In this document: positions 16,585-23,942 of the stretch, piece after piece
Position numbering within the stretch: position 1 is the first letter of the stretch
How the letters are laid out: each line of letters starts with the position of its first letter
NCBI GenBank assembly: GCA_937892525.1
Contig: CALAEV010000022.1
Location: 1 to 33,478, forward strand
DNA: 33,478 nucleotides
Origin: an uncultured Clostridia bacterium
Lineage (GTDB): Bacteria > Bacillota > Clostridia > Oscillospirales > Acutalibacteraceae
Direction: 5' to 3'
Notes under the pieces: generated by a model
The model's input: the letters and a program-made list of their open reading frames with translations, nothing else
The model's database searches: none
What the model was told of the DNA's origin: nothing
Made by a program: the position numbers and the translations under genes

Positions 16585-17589
16585 TTAGTTCTCATTTAAG
16601 ATTTGTCTCACATCATCGCCAATAAACTCAACCGGTGAAAATGTACCGATAATTCTTGACGCAATACTTTCAGGGTAACGACCTTTGATTTCATTAAGGT
16701 CAAGATTTGAACTGATAATCGTAGGTACTCCCCTACAAATTCTGCTATTAAGAATATTATAGATTGCAGAAACTGTGTAAGCCGTTGTAAACTCTGCACC
16801 TAAATCGTCAAGAATAAGCAAATCTGCATCAATAAGAAGTTTTTCTGTATCAGTATCTGCTCTGCCAAATTTCTCTTTTTCCATTTTGTTAAGAAAATTG
16901 ATTACAGAGCCATAAATTACATTGTAGCCTTTCTTTACTGCCTCATTTGCAATTGCAAGTGACAAGTGTGTTTTGCCAAGACCTGTTCTGCCGTAAAAAT
17001 ATAAGCTTACAGAATCAAGGTCAAAGCTCTTGGCATATTCAATACAACTGTTATACACATAACTCATTGCTTCTCTTGGTGATTCGCTATTTTTAGTTGC
17101 AGGATAGAGTTTTAAATCAAAATCTTCAAAATTTGAAAGTTCAAGAGGAGTATTCTTATTAATCTCTTCGGCTGCATACTTTTTAAGAAGCGCCATATAA
17201 CACTCACAGTATTTTGAGCCGTATGACACACCACGCTGGTCGTCACGTTCTTCAATAATACCTGTATCTTCACATTCAGGGCAAACATAATGAACATCAA
17301 GATAATCGCAAGGTAAATTCAATGCTTTAAGAAGATTTTTACGGTCATTCTGAAGTGATTCGTTCTTTTTACGGATATTTTGGAGGGCAGTTTCAACATC
17401 TTCTTTAGGTAATGCGAATGCGTTTACGATTGCCATACCTGTTTTTGCAAGTTCGGCCTCAATAAACTGAAATTCAGGATACTGCTCTGTAAGTTTCATT
17501 CTGTTTTCGTGTGCCTTTTTTTCAGCTGTTGTTTTTCTCTCTTTAATCTCTGCACGAACTTTTTCATGCAATTTTTTGCTATATGCCAA
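16585..17589 (-). CDS. dnaC: Primosomal helicase loader, DnaI/DnaC-like AAA+ ATPase
   Basis: The 334-residue protein is of the DnaI/DnaC/IstB-type AAA+ family, which loads the replicative helicase at origins and restart sites. A helical N-terminal region of about 100 residues is followed by a Cys-rich zinc-binding motif (VCPECEDTG and YCECY, about 112-145), as in Bacillus DnaI. Walker A is YGRTGLGKTHLS near 198, Walker B LLILDDLGAE near 260, and sensor ISSNLDLNEI near 298. The likely start is a TTG at 17589, three bases after the dnaD stop, with AAGGGGG about nine bases upstream inside the dnaD end; translational coupling is therefore likely. The gene ends at hairpin array 2. Confidence 0.9.
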   Translation of the reverse strand: MAYSKKLHEKVRAEIKERKTTAEKKAHENRMKLTEQYPEFQFIEAELAKTGMAIVNAFALPKEDVETALQNIRKKNESLQNDRKNLLKALNLPCDYLDVHYVCPECEDTGIIEERDDQRGVSYGSKYCECYMALLKKYAAEEINKNTPLELSNFEDFDLKLYPATKNSESPREAMSYVYNSCIEYAKSFDLDSVSLYFYGRTGLGKTHLSLAIANEAVKKGYNVIYGSVINFLNKMEKEKFGRADTDTEKLLIDADLLILDDLGAEFTTAYTVSAIYNILNSRICRGVPTIISSNLDLNEIKGRYPESIASRIIGTFSPVEFIGDDVRQILNEN

Positions 17590-17592
17590 CCT

Positions 17593-18609
17593 TTACGCCC
17601 CCTTTACTCTTGTTCTCTTTTTATTCTTCTTTGTACCAAAATCTTTACGATTTTCTTTTGATTTTTCAGTTGCTTTTTGCACATCAAAAGAAGTTCCTTT
17701 GTCTTTTTCGGCTTTTTTAGTTGATTTAGTCTGGAATTTCTTTGTGCCTTTTTCAATATCGGCTACTGTAAACATCTCTGCCTTACGCCAGTTTTTGATT
17801 GTTCCGTTCATATGGGTTACATTACGCCACACAAGACGACCAGTCATTTTTTCGGCTTTCATAATATTAAAAGCTTTTTCGATTTCGTCAATAGTATAGC
17901 CCCATCTTAGCCACTCACAAAAAAGTTCCAACACTGCAAATGTTGGTGGTGATGTGTCATTATTTGTGCGTGTTGCAAGTTCACGAAATACTGACAAAGC
18001 TTTGTCAGTTTCAGTTATGTAATCGTCAGCTGCCGACTGACTTGTAATACCGTTTTCAGCCCAATACTCTGCAATCTTTTTAATATCTTCATGACTTGTA
18101 CTGTCAATACTTTTTGCAAAATGCAAAAGGCAATTGGCAACATCAGGTTTAATTCCATAGCAATACACAACTGCGTGGATTGCACATTGTGTGCTATAAC
18201 CGATTGTAACCCCAAGAATTTCTTGTGCTTCAAGGAAAAGTCTTTTTATACTACTTCTGCCCTTTAATATTTTATTGATTTCTTCTTGTGTTGGTGGCAC
18301 ATAGCGGATTTCAGGAAGTGGCAACTTCACTTTTTCAGGCTGTGCAATTTGCTTTTCAGTTTTAACTGTTTCAGTTTTTACATCTGCTTCAAGAATACCG
18401 TTATCTTTCCAATACTCAATACATTCTTCTACTTCGTTTTTAGAGAGATTCGTTTTTTTCATAAGCTCTTCAGTTGTAATTTCAGGGTTTCTAAAAATGC
18501 AAAGAATAACCTTAATCTGTTCACCACTAGCAAATTTAAGTCCCTTATCAATAATTTCAGTTGGTAATGAAAACATTGACGCATAAACCTTAGGATTTAC
18601 CTTGAACAT
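17593..18609 (-). CDS. dnaD: DnaD-domain primosome protein
   Basis: This 338-residue protein is a DnaD/DnaB-type primosome component of Firmicutes, expected to act in the cytoplasm at the origin together with the helicase loader. The N-terminal winged helix covers about residues 1-75 (EQIKVILCIFRNPEITTEELMKKT). One or two DnaD (DDBH2) helical domains occupy about 120-290; the final helix has the sequence HMNGTIKNW, a variant of the YxxxIxxxW DNA-binding motif. The last 35 residues form a Lys-rich tail (307-338) closely similar to that of the RepA-N-like protein facing it. The start at 18609 has AAAGGAGAG upstream. It is the first gene of a dnaD-dnaC operon. Confidence 0.9.
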   Translation of the reverse strand: MFKVNPKVYASMFSLPTEIIDKGLKFASGEQIKVILCIFRNPEITTEELMKKTNLSKNEVEECIEYWKDNGILEADVKTETVKTEKQIAQPEKVKLPLPEIRYVPPTQEEINKILKGRSSIKRLFLEAQEILGVTIGYSTQCAIHAVVYCYGIKPDVANCLLHFAKSIDSTSHEDIKKIAEYWAENGITSQSAADDYITETDKALSVFRELATRTNNDTSPPTFAVLELFCEWLRWGYTIDEIEKAFNIMKAEKMTGRLVWRNVTHMNGTIKNWRKAEMFTVADIEKGTKKFQTKSTKKAEKDKGTSFDVQKATEKSKENRKDFGTKKNKKRTRVKGA

Positions 18610-18632
18610 ACTCTCTCTCCTTTCACGAAATT

Positions 18633-18700
18633 ACCACTATGGGCAGGGACAATAAGTATATCATATTTTGTTGTTTTTTGCAATCACAAGATATAGTGGT
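18633..18700 (-). promoter_or_regulatory. dnaD promoter enclosed by an inverted repeat
   Basis: On the minus strand TTGCAA (18678-18683) and TATACT (18655-18660) are 17 bases apart. The promoter lies between perfect 8-bp inverted copies, ACCACTAT (18633-18640) and ATAGTGGT (18693-18700), each followed by a CAGGG-containing stretch. This arrangement could be a two-site operator with looping; the role is inferred. Confidence 0.55.
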
Positions 18701-18772
18701 CAGGGCAAGTGAAGTACGCAAAGTGGAAAGTAAAAAACTTAAAAAATCTAATGACTTTAGCACATTAAAGTA

Positions 18773-18801
18773 TTGACATTAAAGACTTATAATTATATAA
18801 T
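18773..18801 (+). promoter_or_regulatory. Promoter of galM
   Basis: Consensus TTGACA (18773-18778) and TATAAT (18796-18801) are spaced by 17 bases, with transcription starting near 18808 and the galM ribosome-binding site at 18826-18833. Confidence 0.88.
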
Positions 18802-18838
18802 AAATTATGTATATATTCTCTTATTAGGAGTGGGAAAA

Positions 18839-19876
18839 ATGAGCATTACAAAATCAGTTTTTGGAATGACAAAAGACGGCAAACAAGTTGACTCTTTTCT
18901 TATTGAAAACAACAACAATATGAAGATTAATCTTATTACTTGGGGTGCTACTCTGCAAAGCATTCTTGTAAAAGACAAAGATGAAAACGAGCTTGATTTA
19001 TTGCTCGGTTTTGATGATATGGAAGGCTTTGAAGAAAGACACGATTATCAAGGCGTTATCGTTGGTCCTGTTGCTAACAGAATCAGCAAAGGTGGACTCA
19101 CAATTGACGGTGTAAAAGTCCCAGTTACAACTACTCACGGTGATGTGACTTTACATAGTAACGGCGAATTTTCAACTGCAGTATGGGATGCAATTATTGT
19201 TGACTCTGACTCTGTTGAATTCTCATATTTCAGTGCAGACGGTACAGAGGGCTTCCCTGGTAACAAGAAAGTGACAGTTCGTTACACTCTTACAGATAAA
19301 AATGAGATTATTATTGATTACACTGCTGTTTCTGACAAGAAAACTGCATTCAACCTTACTAATCACGCATATTTCAATCTTAAAGGTTATCAGAATGGCG
19401 ACATTCTTGACCATACACTTTACATTAATGCTGATGCGTTTACTCCTATGGGTGAAGGTCTTGTACCAACAGGCGAAATTCGTGATGTAACAGGCACTCC
19501 ATTTGATTTCAGAGAGCCTAAAACTATCGGCAGAGATATTGGTGCTGACTATGAGCAGTTAGATGCAGGTAACGGCTACGACCACAACTTCTGCATTAAC
19601 AATTATGACAAGAAACTTCGTCTTGCTGCTACTGTTATTGCTCCAAACGGAGTACGACTTGACTGCCTTACAGACTTACCTGGTATGCAGCTTTATGTTG
19701 GTAACTTCCTTGAAGGCAAAATCGGTAAGAATAATACTCCAATGGATTTCCGTTGTGGTTTCTGCCTTGAAACACAGTATTATCCAAATGCTACAAACAC
19801 ACCAAGCTTTTATAATTGTGTATTTGATAAGGATGAGGTTGTTAAGACAACAACTGTGTATAAAATCACGGTGTGA
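18839..19876 (+). CDS. galM: Aldose 1-epimerase (mutarotase)
   Basis: GalM interconverts alpha and beta anomers of aldoses such as galactose and glucose in the cytoplasm. From the ATG at 18839 the protein has 345 residues, normal for the family. Typical stretches are GPVANRISKGG (substrate Arg, about 60-70), LHSNGEFSTAVWDA (about 95), FNLTNHAYFNLKG with the catalytic His (about 168-180), and GYDHNFCIN and LPGMQLYVGNFL further on; the C-terminal catalytic Glu is in GFCLETQYYPN. The start has AGGAGTGGG upstream; the open frame extends back into the promoter and is not coding there. The last codons and stop lie in a perfect 11-bp hairpin that opens array 3. No other sugar genes are near. Confidence 0.95.
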   Translation: MSITKSVFGMTKDGKQVDSFLIENNNNMKINLITWGATLQSILVKDKDENELDLLLGFDDMEGFEERHDYQGVIVGPVANRISKGGLTIDGVKVPVTTTHGDVTLHSNGEFSTAVWDAIIVDSDSVEFSYFSADGTEGFPGNKKVTVRYTLTDKNEIIIDYTAVSDKKTAFNLTNHAYFNLKGYQNGDILDHTLYINADAFTPMGEGLVPTGEIRDVTGTPFDFREPKTIGRDIGADYEQLDAGNGYDHNFCINNYDKKLRLAATVIAPNGVRLDCLTDLPGMQLYVGNFLEGKIGKNNTPMDFRCGFCLETQYYPNATNTPSFYNCVFDKDEVVKTTTVYKITV

Positions 19877-20046
19877 TTTTATACAATGAATTCGCAAGAA
19901 TTCAATTCATGGAGCATATGCGAGAAATCATGGCGAAAGCCAATTCATGCGAAGCAATTCATTAATAAAAATGAATTGCAACTTCGTTGCATGAATTGAT
20001 TTCATCATGAATTGTGCTGCGTACATGAATTGCACCTTACGGTGCA
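19859..20046. repeat. Hairpin array 3: short palindromes separated by ATGAATT linkers
   Basis: It opens with TATAAAATCAC/GTGATTTTATA (19859-19883), which contains the galM stop codon. Then AATTCAT linkers (left) and ATGAATT linkers (right) alternate with hairpins: GAATTC/GAATTC, GGC/GCC, TGC/GCA, GCAAC/GTTGC, GAT/ATC, TGTGC/GTACA and TGCACC/GGTGCA. The linker orientation flips near 19965. The array occupies nearly the whole gap between galM and ilvN, and I see no T-box or leader peptide there. Confidence 0.85.
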
Positions 20047-20083
20047 TTACTGACACAAATATTCTATTTGAGGTATCAATATT

Positions 20084-20593
20084 ATGGAAAATATTAAACG
20101 AATTTATTTATCAGCACTTGTTTACAACCGTACAGGTGTACTTTTACGAGTTGCAGGACTTTTTGCTCGTCGCGGATACAACGTTGTATCTCTTACAGTT
20201 TCTGAAACTGAAAGTCCTGAATTTTCAAGAATGACAATTGTTTCTGACGTTGAAGAATACAAGGTTACAATGGTTATGCAACAACTTTCAAAACTTGAAG
20301 AGGTTATTAAGGTTATTAACCTTGACGAAGGTCAGACAATTCAGTCAGAAATTCTTCTTATTAAAGTTCACGCTCTTAACAAAGATAGAAAACGTGTTCT
20401 TAAAACAGTTAATAGCTTCGGCGCAAGAGTTATGGACATAGGTCACACAACAATTACTGCCGAGCTTACAGGTCTTCCAAGCCTTATTGATAAATTTATT
20501 GACAAAATGGAAAAATACGGAATCTGCGAACTTTCTCGTTCAGGTCTTACTGCTCTTGAAAGCGGCGACAGAAACATTAAAGAGGTTGAATAA
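20084..20593 (+). CDS. ilvN: Acetolactate synthase small (regulatory) subunit
   Basis: The 169-residue protein is the regulatory subunit of acetohydroxyacid synthase, which catalyses the first common step of valine, leucine and isoleucine synthesis and confers valine feedback control. The N-terminal ACT domain has VYNRTGVLLRVAGLFARRGYNVVSL (about 13-37; cited here as one region) and a second ACT-like domain follows from about residue 80 (ILLIKVHALNKDRKRV). Length and motifs match IlvN/IlvH of Firmicutes. The ATG at 20084 has GAGG about 12 bases upstream. It is followed after one base by leuC, forming ilvN-leuC-leuD. The catalytic subunit gene (ilvB) is not in the window, so the pathway is split in this genome. 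Confidence 0.93.
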   Translation: MENIKRIYLSALVYNRTGVLLRVAGLFARRGYNVVSLTVSETESPEFSRMTIVSDVEEYKVTMVMQQLSKLEEVIKVINLDEGQTIQSEILLIKVHALNKDRKRVLKTVNSFGARVMDIGHTTITAELTGLPSLIDKFIDKMEKYGICELSRSGLTALESGDRNIKEVE

Positions 20594-20594
20594 T

Positions 20595-21857
20595 ATGGGA
20601 ATGACAATGACACAGAAAATCCTTGCGGCTCATGCAGGGTTAGATAGCGTTGAGGCAGGACAGCTTATTAATGTCCGTCTTGATTTAGTAATGGGTAACG
20701 ACGTTACAAGCCCTGTTGCAATCAACGAAATGAAAGCAAAGGGATTTACAGACGTATTTGACAGAGAAAAAATCGCTCTTGTTATGGACCATTTCACACC
20801 TAACAAGGACATTAAATCTGCTGAACATTGTAAACAAGTAAGACAGTTTGCAAGAGAATATAAAATCAAAAATTTCTTTGATGTAGGTCAAATGGGTATT
20901 GAACACGCTCTTCTTCCTGAAAAAGGAATTGTAATTTCAGGTGACACAGTAATCGGTGCTGACTCACACACTTGTACATACGGCGCTCTTGGTGCATTCT
21001 CAACAGGTGTTGGCTCAACTGATATGGCTGCAGGTATGATTTCGGGTATGGCTTGGTTCAAAGTTCCATCTGCAATCAAGGTTAATGTTACAGGTAAATT
21101 CAATAAATGGGTTAGTGGTAAGGATTTAATTCTTCACTTAATCGGTAAAATCGGTGTTGATGGTGCACTTTATCGTTCACTTGAATTCTGTGGCGACGGA
21201 ATCGCAAATCTTTCAATGGATGACCGTTTCTGTATTGCTAATATGGCTATTGAATGTGGCGCTAAAAATGGTATTTTCCCTGTTGATGAAAAAACTCTTG
21301 AATATATGAAAGGCAGAACAGACCGTACTCCTGTAATCTTTGAAGCAGATGCTGATGCAGAGTATGACGAAGTTATCAACATTGATTTGAGCGAACTTAA
21401 ATCAACAGTTGCATTCCCTCATCTTCCTGAAAATGCTCACATTGTTGGGGAATTCGATAAGATTTATGTTGACCAATCAGTTATCGGCTCTTGCACAAAC
21501 GGTAGAATTGAAGATATGCGCGCTGCTGCTGAAGTGCTTAAGGGCAAAAAGGTTAACGAAAATGTTCGTTGTATTGTTATTCCTGCAACACAGAATGTAT
21601 ATCTCCAATGTGTTCGCGAAGGTCTTGCAGAGATTTTCGTTGAGGCAGGGGCTGTATTCTCAACACCAACTTGTGGACCTTGTCTTGGTGGTCATATGGG
21701 TATTTTGGCTGCTGAAGAAAAGGCAATCTCTACTACAAACCGTAACTTTGTAGGCAGAATGGGACACCCTACAAGTGAAGTTTATCTTGCAAGCCCTTAT
21801 GTTGCGGCTGCAAGTGCAATCGCTGGATACATTTGCACACCAGAGGAGGTACTCTAA
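20595..21857 (+). CDS. leuC: 3-isopropylmalate dehydratase large subunit (HacA-like)
   Basis: LeuC binds the [4Fe-4S] cluster and, with LeuD, isomerises 2-isopropylmalate to 3-isopropylmalate in leucine synthesis. At 421 residues it belongs to the shorter, archaeal/clostridial HacA-type group rather than the about 470-residue enterobacterial type. Visible features are MDHFTPNKDIKSAEHCKQ near residue 60, GADSHTCTYGALGAF near 120, the cluster ligands in GSCTNGR (about 300) and PTCGPCLGGH (about 360), and NRNFVGRMGHPTSEVYLASP near the end. The ATG at 20595 has AGAGG nine bases upstream at the end of ilvN. Nearby in-frame ATGs at 20601 and 20607 are possible alternatives. Confidence 0.96.
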   Translation: MGMTMTQKILAAHAGLDSVEAGQLINVRLDLVMGNDVTSPVAINEMKAKGFTDVFDREKIALVMDHFTPNKDIKSAEHCKQVRQFAREYKIKNFFDVGQMGIEHALLPEKGIVISGDTVIGADSHTCTYGALGAFSTGVGSTDMAAGMISGMAWFKVPSAIKVNVTGKFNKWVSGKDLILHLIGKIGVDGALYRSLEFCGDGIANLSMDDRFCIANMAIECGAKNGIFPVDEKTLEYMKGRTDRTPVIFEADADAEYDEVINIDLSELKSTVAFPHLPENAHIVGEFDKIYVDQSVIGSCTNGRIEDMRAAAEVLKGKKVNENVRCIVIPATQNVYLQCVREGLAEIFVEAGAVFSTPTCGPCLGGHMGILAAEEKAISTTNRNFVGRMGHPTSEVYLASPYVAAASAIAGYICTPEEVL

Positions 21858-21858
21858 T

Positions 21859-22338
21859 ATGAAAATTCAAGGTTTAGTACATAAATACGGTGACCACGTT
21901 GATACAGACGTTATTATTCCTGCAAGATATTTGAATACTGCTGACCACAAAGAGTTAGCAAGTCATTGTATGGAAGATATCGACAAAGAATTCATTAACA
22001 AAGTTAAAGATGGCGACATTATGGTTGCAGGCGTAAACTTTGGTTGTGGCTCATCACGTGAGCACGCTCCTATCGCTATTAAGGCTGCCGGTGTTTCTTG
22101 TGTTATTGCAAAGACATTCGCAAGAATTTTCTACAGAAACTCACTTAATATAGGACTTCCAATTCTTGAATGCCCTGAGGCATGTGATGCAATCGAAAAC
22201 GGCGACGAAGTAAGCGTTGACTTTGACACCGGTGTTATCACAAATGTCACAAAAGGCGTAAGCTACAAGGCACAACCATTCCCTGAATTTATTCAGAATA
22301 TTATTTCAAAAGGTGGACTTTTGGCGTCACTTAAATAA
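21859..22338 (+). CDS. leuD: 3-isopropylmalate dehydratase small subunit
   Basis: The 160-residue LeuD provides the swivelling domain that completes the isopropylmalate isomerase active site with LeuC. It shows the family pattern GDHVDTDVIIPARYLN near the N-terminus and NFGCGSSREHAPIAIKAAG near residues 57-75, then the ARIFYRNSLNIGLP segment. The ATG at 21859 follows GAGGAGGT at 21843-21850, which lies in the end of leuC; the two genes are separated by a single base and surely cotranslated. leuB and leuA are not found downstream. Confidence 0.96.
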   Translation: MKIQGLVHKYGDHVDTDVIIPARYLNTADHKELASHCMEDIDKEFINKVKDGDIMVAGVNFGCGSSREHAPIAIKAAGVSCVIAKTFARIFYRNSLNIGLPILECPEACDAIENGDEVSVDFDTGVITNVTKGVSYKAQPFPEFIQNIISKGGLLASLK

Positions 22339-22431
22339 ATGCCATTTTGTTACTGTAACACATTCCCCCTATTCTCATAGAATGTAGTGTGAGGTGAGCC
22401 TCCACTTTAGAATGGGAAGGAGGAAAAATGA

Positions 22432-22569
22432 ATGTGTAACTTCTTCGGTAACAACACTTGGTTGATTATTATCATCATCTTAATTCTTCTCTCTGATAAT
22501 AACAACGGTGGCTGTGGCTGCAACAACGATTGTGGTTGTCAGCGCAAGGACTATGATTGCTGCTGCTAA
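22432..22569 (+). CDS. 45-residue Cys-rich single-pass membrane microprotein
   Basis: This short frame is preceded by a very strong ribosome-binding site, GGAAGGAGG (22415-22423), eight bases before the ATG. The product starts MCNFFGNNTW, continues with a hydrophobic run LIIIIILILL (one membrane segment), and ends in a Gly/Asn/Cys-rich tail with CGC, CGC and a terminal CCC; eight of 45 residues are Cys. Another ATG at 22428, four bases from the site, opens a three-codon frame (MNV) and may influence initiation. Similar short Cys-rich membrane peptides occur in Firmicutes, some of them spore-associated, but I cannot name the family. The tail could bind metal or form disulfides at the membrane surface (inferred). 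It lies between leuD and hflX and is closed by a terminator. Confidence 0.72.
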   Translation: MCNFFGNNTWLIIIIILILLSDNNNGGCGCNNDCGCQRKDYDCCC

Positions 22570-22606
22570 TAGCTGCATAAGTGAAAAATAAATGACAAAT
22601 AATGTA

Positions 22607-22641
22607 GGTGGTGGAGGGATTTTCTCTTCACCACCGTTTTA
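22607..22641 (+). terminator. Terminator between the microprotein gene and hflX
   Basis: GGTGGTG (22607-22613) pairs with CACCACC (22629-22635), followed by GTTTT. The stem is good and the T-tract short. Confidence 0.65.
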
Positions 22642-22663
22642 CTACAAAAACAAAGGAACTTTT

Positions 22664-23911
22664 ATGGAATTTTACGAAATTGCTCAAAAACCTGAAAAGG
22701 CATTGTTAATCTCTGTTGACACAGGAGATTTTGATGCTGATGCCAGTATAGAAGAACTTACGCTCCTCACAGAAAGTGCAGGGGCTCAAGTTATTGGCTC
22801 AATAATTCAGCGAAAAAGCACCCCTGACGGTGCAACATATTTAGGTAAAGGCAGACTGGCTGAAGCAGAGTTGTTTTGTCATAATCAGGAAATTGATTTG
22901 ATTGTTTGTGATGGTGAGCTTACTCCGTCACAAATACGTAATATTGAAAACATTACTAATGTAAGAGTTGTTGACAGAACGCAGTTAATCCTTGATATTT
23001 TTGCTTTAAGAGCTAAAACAAGTGAGGGTAAATTGCAGGTTGAGTTGGCTCAACTTAAGTATTCACTCCCCCGTCTTACAGGCAAAGGCAAACAGTTATC
23101 TCGTCTTGGTGGTGGTATTGGTACTCGTGGCCCAGGTGAAACAAAACTTGAAAGTGACCGTCGTCACATTATGAGACGAATGCACGCGTTACAAGAACAG
23201 CTTAATGAAGTTGAAAAGCGTCGTGGGATTTTAAGAAAAAGACGCGAAAAAGACGGCGTTATTACCGTTGCTCTCGTTGGATACACAAATGCAGGCAAAT
23301 CAACACTTATGAATGCGCTCACAGATGCGGGAGTGCTTGCAGAGGACAAATTATTTGCTACTCTTGACCCAACATCGCGAAAACTTACCCTGCCAAACGG
23401 ACAAGATGTTATGCTTATTGATACCGTTGGTTTTGTAAGCCGACTTCCACACGATTTGGTTAAAGCATTTAAATCAACACTTGAAGAAGCAAGCGAAGCA
23501 GACATAGTATTGAATGTATGTGATGCGTCCGATATTCATTGCAACGAACATATTCAGATTACAACTGATATTTTACGAGAATTAGGCTGTAATGGAGACA
23601 ATATTATTACCGTAATGAATAAGTGTGACAAGGCAGAAAATGTTTTTGAGCTTATTTCAATGGGTAAAACAGTTATGATTAGCGCTCTTAAAGGCATAAA
23701 TCTTGATTTGCTTTTGAAAGAAATTGAAAAAGCACTTGCTATGCAAAGTGTTGAACTTCAACTTCTTATACCATTCAATAAGGGTAGTGAGTTAAACCAA
23801 ATACGTAATAATGGTAAGATTTTGTCAGAAGAATTTACCCCTGACGGTACGGTTGTTAAGGTAATTTTGCCTGTTGAATGGGCAGATAGGTATAAGGAAT
23901 ATGTGATTTAA
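22664..23911 (+). CDS. hflX: Ribosome-associated GTPase HflX
   Basis: HflX is a translation-stress GTPase that splits stalled or heat-damaged ribosomes. From the ATG at 22664 the protein has 415 residues. The N-terminal HflX domain includes GATYLGKGRLAEAE and VVDRTQLILDIFALRAKT. The conserved RLTGKGKQLSRLGGGIGTRGPGET region (in parts, near 140-165) leads into a coiled helix with two RR pairs. The G domain has G1 GYTNAGKST (about 205), G3 DTVGFVSRLPH and G4 NKCD. AAAGGAAC lies six bases upstream; the frame is open back to 22592, but that part contains the previous terminator. It is a single gene; the nearest downstream sequence is the MITE-like element B. Confidence 0.95.
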   Translation: MEFYEIAQKPEKALLISVDTGDFDADASIEELTLLTESAGAQVIGSIIQRKSTPDGATYLGKGRLAEAELFCHNQEIDLIVCDGELTPSQIRNIENITNVRVVDRTQLILDIFALRAKTSEGKLQVELAQLKYSLPRLTGKGKQLSRLGGGIGTRGPGETKLESDRRHIMRRMHALQEQLNEVEKRRGILRKRREKDGVITVALVGYTNAGKSTLMNALTDAGVLAEDKLFATLDPTSRKLTLPNGQDVMLIDTVGFVSRLPHDLVKAFKSTLEEASEADIVLNVCDASDIHCNEHIQITTDILRELGCNGDNIITVMNKCDKAENVFELISMGKTVMISALKGINLDLLLKEIEKALAMQSVELQLLIPFNKGSELNQIRNNGKILSEEFTPDGTVVKVILPVEWADRYKEYVI

Positions 23912-23942
23912 GCAGAAAACAAAATCACTCAAAATCAATTCT

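Noticed and set aside
14940..20046. CRISPR array
   Set aside because: The repeated units are only 7-8 bases, the segments between are self-complementary hairpins of varying short length, and no cas genes are present.
20487..20594. Longer leuC start inside ilvN
   Set aside because: The extension overlaps ilvN in another frame and lacks LeuC similarity; the ATG at 20595 has a suitable site.
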